Source: Trema orientale | Lineage: Eukaryota; Streptophyta; Magnoliopsida; Rosales; Cannabaceae | Direction of reading: 5' to 3' | DNA: 64,000 nucleotides | Assembly (NCBI GenBank): GCA_002914845.1 | Contig: JXTC01000052.1 | Span: forward strand, 355,201 to 419,200 | Shown: positions 62,101-64,000 of the stretch, piece after piece | Layout: each line of letters begins with the position of its first letter | Numbering within the stretch: position 1 is the first letter of the stretch | The notes under the pieces: model-generated | The model's database searches: none | Told to the model about the DNA's origin: nothing | What the model saw: only the letters and a program-made list of their open reading frames with translations | Position numbers and translations under genes: made by a program

Positions 62101-63529
62101 TCTTTATAAACATATCCTTAATTACACTCTTTTCATTAATTCTTATAATACTACTTTTGGAATCTATTAGAAACTTCTTAATAATAAGTAGTTGGAACTA
62201 CCAATTTTGACTTTGCAATTAATTAAAAAAAGTAATTAAACTTTGGTTTTCTTTTGGTTTATGTGCAATAATTAAGGTGGGGATCTTTTGAGAGTTCAGA
62301 TGGGATTTATAAAGAGGTTAAGATGTTACGCGTCTATGAGATGGCTTTGAAGACATGGTCCGATTGGTTGGAAGTCCATGTTAACCCAAACAAGACCCAA
62401 TTGTTTTTCGTTAGTATGTCACCCATCCATGAAAGGTATAATGATACTCTAACCCAATGCTTTCGTTTAATTAAACAATCTGAAATATTAATGGTTGTCT
62501 CATGACTCAAACAAATTAAATTAATACCCCTTGATTTTTCACTAATAACAACTATTTATGTATTAAGGTGTTCTTAATCATTGATTAAGATGGAATATAT
62601 ATAGTTTCAAATCACCATGCATTGACCTGTGCAAGGATTCACTGGCCAATCCTCCAAGACCAAAAGATTTATAATATTTCCGTTAGGTGGGGTGCGTTAG
62701 TCGTGTCTCTTTATTTATGTTTGTGAGTCTGTATTCAATGTTTATAATATTATTCTTTTAAAAAAAATTATGCTGTCCCACATTCTTAATTATATAGCAT
62801 TTAATACACAAGGTTGGTGTGCATGTACAAATTCCATTATTTTCAGCAAAAGATATAGGTACAACTTGTGTGAGTTCGACTTGTTCTTATAAAAGAGCCA
62901 TGTAAATAATACTAGTATTTAGCATTACTCTTAACATGTTAAAGTCATAAACGGACACTTAGAAACGCCATAGTACAACTACTTAATACAACAATACAAT
63001 TTAGCAACAAACATGTCTATTGCATCAGAGTCGTGACAAATAGTTTTCTTTTTCTTTTTTTTTTTTTTTTTTTTTTTTTTGGCCATACAAAACGAGAAAA
63101 TCAGGACTGCATGATCTCATGCAAAGCAAAAAATTTAAAGATAAATATTTGATGAAACAATGCATGAATCTAAATTGCAGGGCTCAAGAATGGGGTGGAG
63201 CTAAAGGTAAAAATTGCTATGGAGAAACAGAGCAGATTTTTAAGGAGGGATATAGGGGAAGAGGGACAGATCCCAAAATGATGAGAGTGGTGGAGAATGT
63301 ACTTGACAACTTGAAAACAAGAGGCCTAAATGTTCAAATGCTTAACATTACTCAGCTCTCAGACTACAGAAAAGAAGCTCATCCCTCAATCTATAGAAAA
63401 CAATGGGAGCCTCTAACTGAGAAGCAAATATCCGATCCTAGCAGCTATGCAGATTGTGATCATTGGTGCCTTCCCGGTGTGCCTGATGTTTGGAATGAGC
63501 TCCTCTATGCTTACATTTTTCACCAATGA
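59121..63529 (+). CDS. TRICHOME BIREFRINGENCE-LIKE protein, TBL33-like xylan O-acetyltransferase
   Basis: Five exons: 59121-59473, 60046-60217, 61891-62087, 62277-62435 and 63181-63529 (stop TGA), giving 409 residues; all joins are GT-AG and in frame. A type II membrane protein: a short cytosolic N terminus, then one transmembrane helix (about 22-39). The Cys-rich TBL domain follows ([46 protein letters not shown]). The DUF231/PC-esterase part has the catalytic GDS (137-139, in [12 protein letters not shown]) and the DxxH motif (Asp385-His388, in [10 protein letters not shown]). Such enzymes O-acetylate cell-wall polysaccharides in the Golgi. The overall wording ([35 protein letters not shown]) is closest to the xylan acetyltransferases TBL3/31/33-35, and TBL33 is the best guess. 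The ATG at 59121 is the first in frame. Intron 2 (1.67 kb) contains a MITE. Confidence 0.93.
60853..61206. mobile_element. MITE in TBL intron 2
   Basis: The left arm contains AATTCTTTATAGTGACCATTTA, GTCCATGAACTTAATAAATA and AAGCAATCAGTGTGACAATAA. The reverse complement of the right arm contains AATTTCTTATGTGGTTTTCATTT, GTCCCTGAACTAAATAAATG and AACCAATTAGTGACAATAAG. Each arm is about 95 bp. A diverged half copy is present at 32320-32445. No target duplication was read. Confidence 0.7.
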
Positions 63530-64000
63530 CCCAAAAAATGCTAAGTTTGTTATCCAATTTCGACTTGGATACATGATTTGTCTGTACCATTTTACTTGAA
63601 CCTTTACACTACTAATTCATGCATCGAAAAAAGAAGAAAATGGGAAAGCGAAATGGCATTTGTCGAAATTTCTATAGAAAAAGGTCAAACTTGACGAGAT
63701 CATCTCTTCCCTTGTTTTTATGTCTTAGAATGGGAGTAAAATTAAGATTTATGATATATAAATCGGACCAAAATTGGAGGGTGTTTATAAAGAATGTCTG
63801 AAGTACAACTTCTTAGAACAGTGGCAATTTGCTACCAAAAAAAAAATTGGTCCTCAAGATAAATATTTTGTCAGATAATGCAGTGTCTGTTTTTTGTTTT
63901 TTGTTTTTTTTAAGATTATTTCTCTTTGATATAGTTTTGTAGTAGAAGTTAGGCCTCATCAGGCAAATCACCAAAAAAGGGCATGACAACTGTGCTAACA
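63530..64000. other. TBL gene 3' flank
   Basis: This should contain the 3' UTR and terminator of the TBL gene. No further gene is seen before the window ends. Confidence 0.5.

Noticed and set aside
1..64000. A new multigene system, CRISPR array or gene cluster
   Set aside because: The eight genes are unrelated plant housekeeping, signalling or cell-wall genes separated by mobile DNA; no spaced identical repeats or co-directional functional cluster is present.

Overview
This window is nuclear DNA from a flowering plant, most likely a eudicot. The genes have GT-AG introns and belong to plant families (TIC56, PYL ABA receptor, TBL acetyltransferase, DUF538). They sit in AT-rich intergenic DNA full of poly(A/T) tracts, (AT)n and (TC)n microsatellites, MITEs and retrotransposon relics. 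I cannot name the species. There are single undetermined bases at 20278 and 32519.

Eight protein-coding genes are supported. From left to right they are: a GILT-type thiol reductase (minus, 5 exons, 4256-6479); the plastid translocon protein TIC56 (plus, 5 exons, 8779-12546); an uncharacterised acidic protein with four copies of a short hydrophobic motif (plus, 2 exons, 13698-14420); a 59-residue protein ending in YWRFCFQPR (plus, 21208-21387); a mitoferrin-type mitochondrial iron carrier (plus, 2 exons, 30172-32039); a 170-residue DUF538 protein (minus, 3 exons, 35399-37969); an intronless PYR/PYL/RCAR abscisic-acid receptor of the PYL4-6 type (plus, 48310-48987); and a TBL33-like xylan O-acetyltransferase (plus, 5 exons, 59121-63529). 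I joined exons by hand from splice signals, reading frame and family motifs, and every join keeps frame. The genes are unrelated in function and form no cluster or operon.

The rest is mostly mobile DNA. The clearest items, with target-site duplications readable at both ends, are: a solo LTR (17300-17907, TSD ATACC); a 746-bp Mutator-like element (18118-18863, TSD CTTCTAAAA); a nearly palindromic 342-bp MITE (26025-26366, TSD TATTAAATA); a 163-bp MITE (46603-46765, TSD TAGATTAAA); and a 4.67-kb non-coding LTR retrotransposon on the minus strand (51475-56147, TSD GCCTC). A family of three related MITEs is spread over the window (11800, 42427, 56757). A TRIM-like element lies at 33091-33982. MITE-like inverted repeats occupy introns of TIC56, mitoferrin and the TBL gene.

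I found no new multigene system. The items most worth following are the two small uncharacterised plant proteins (13698 and 21208), the concentration of Mutator-type MITEs with 9-bp duplications, and the coding-free LTR element with an internal hairpin tandem repeat.
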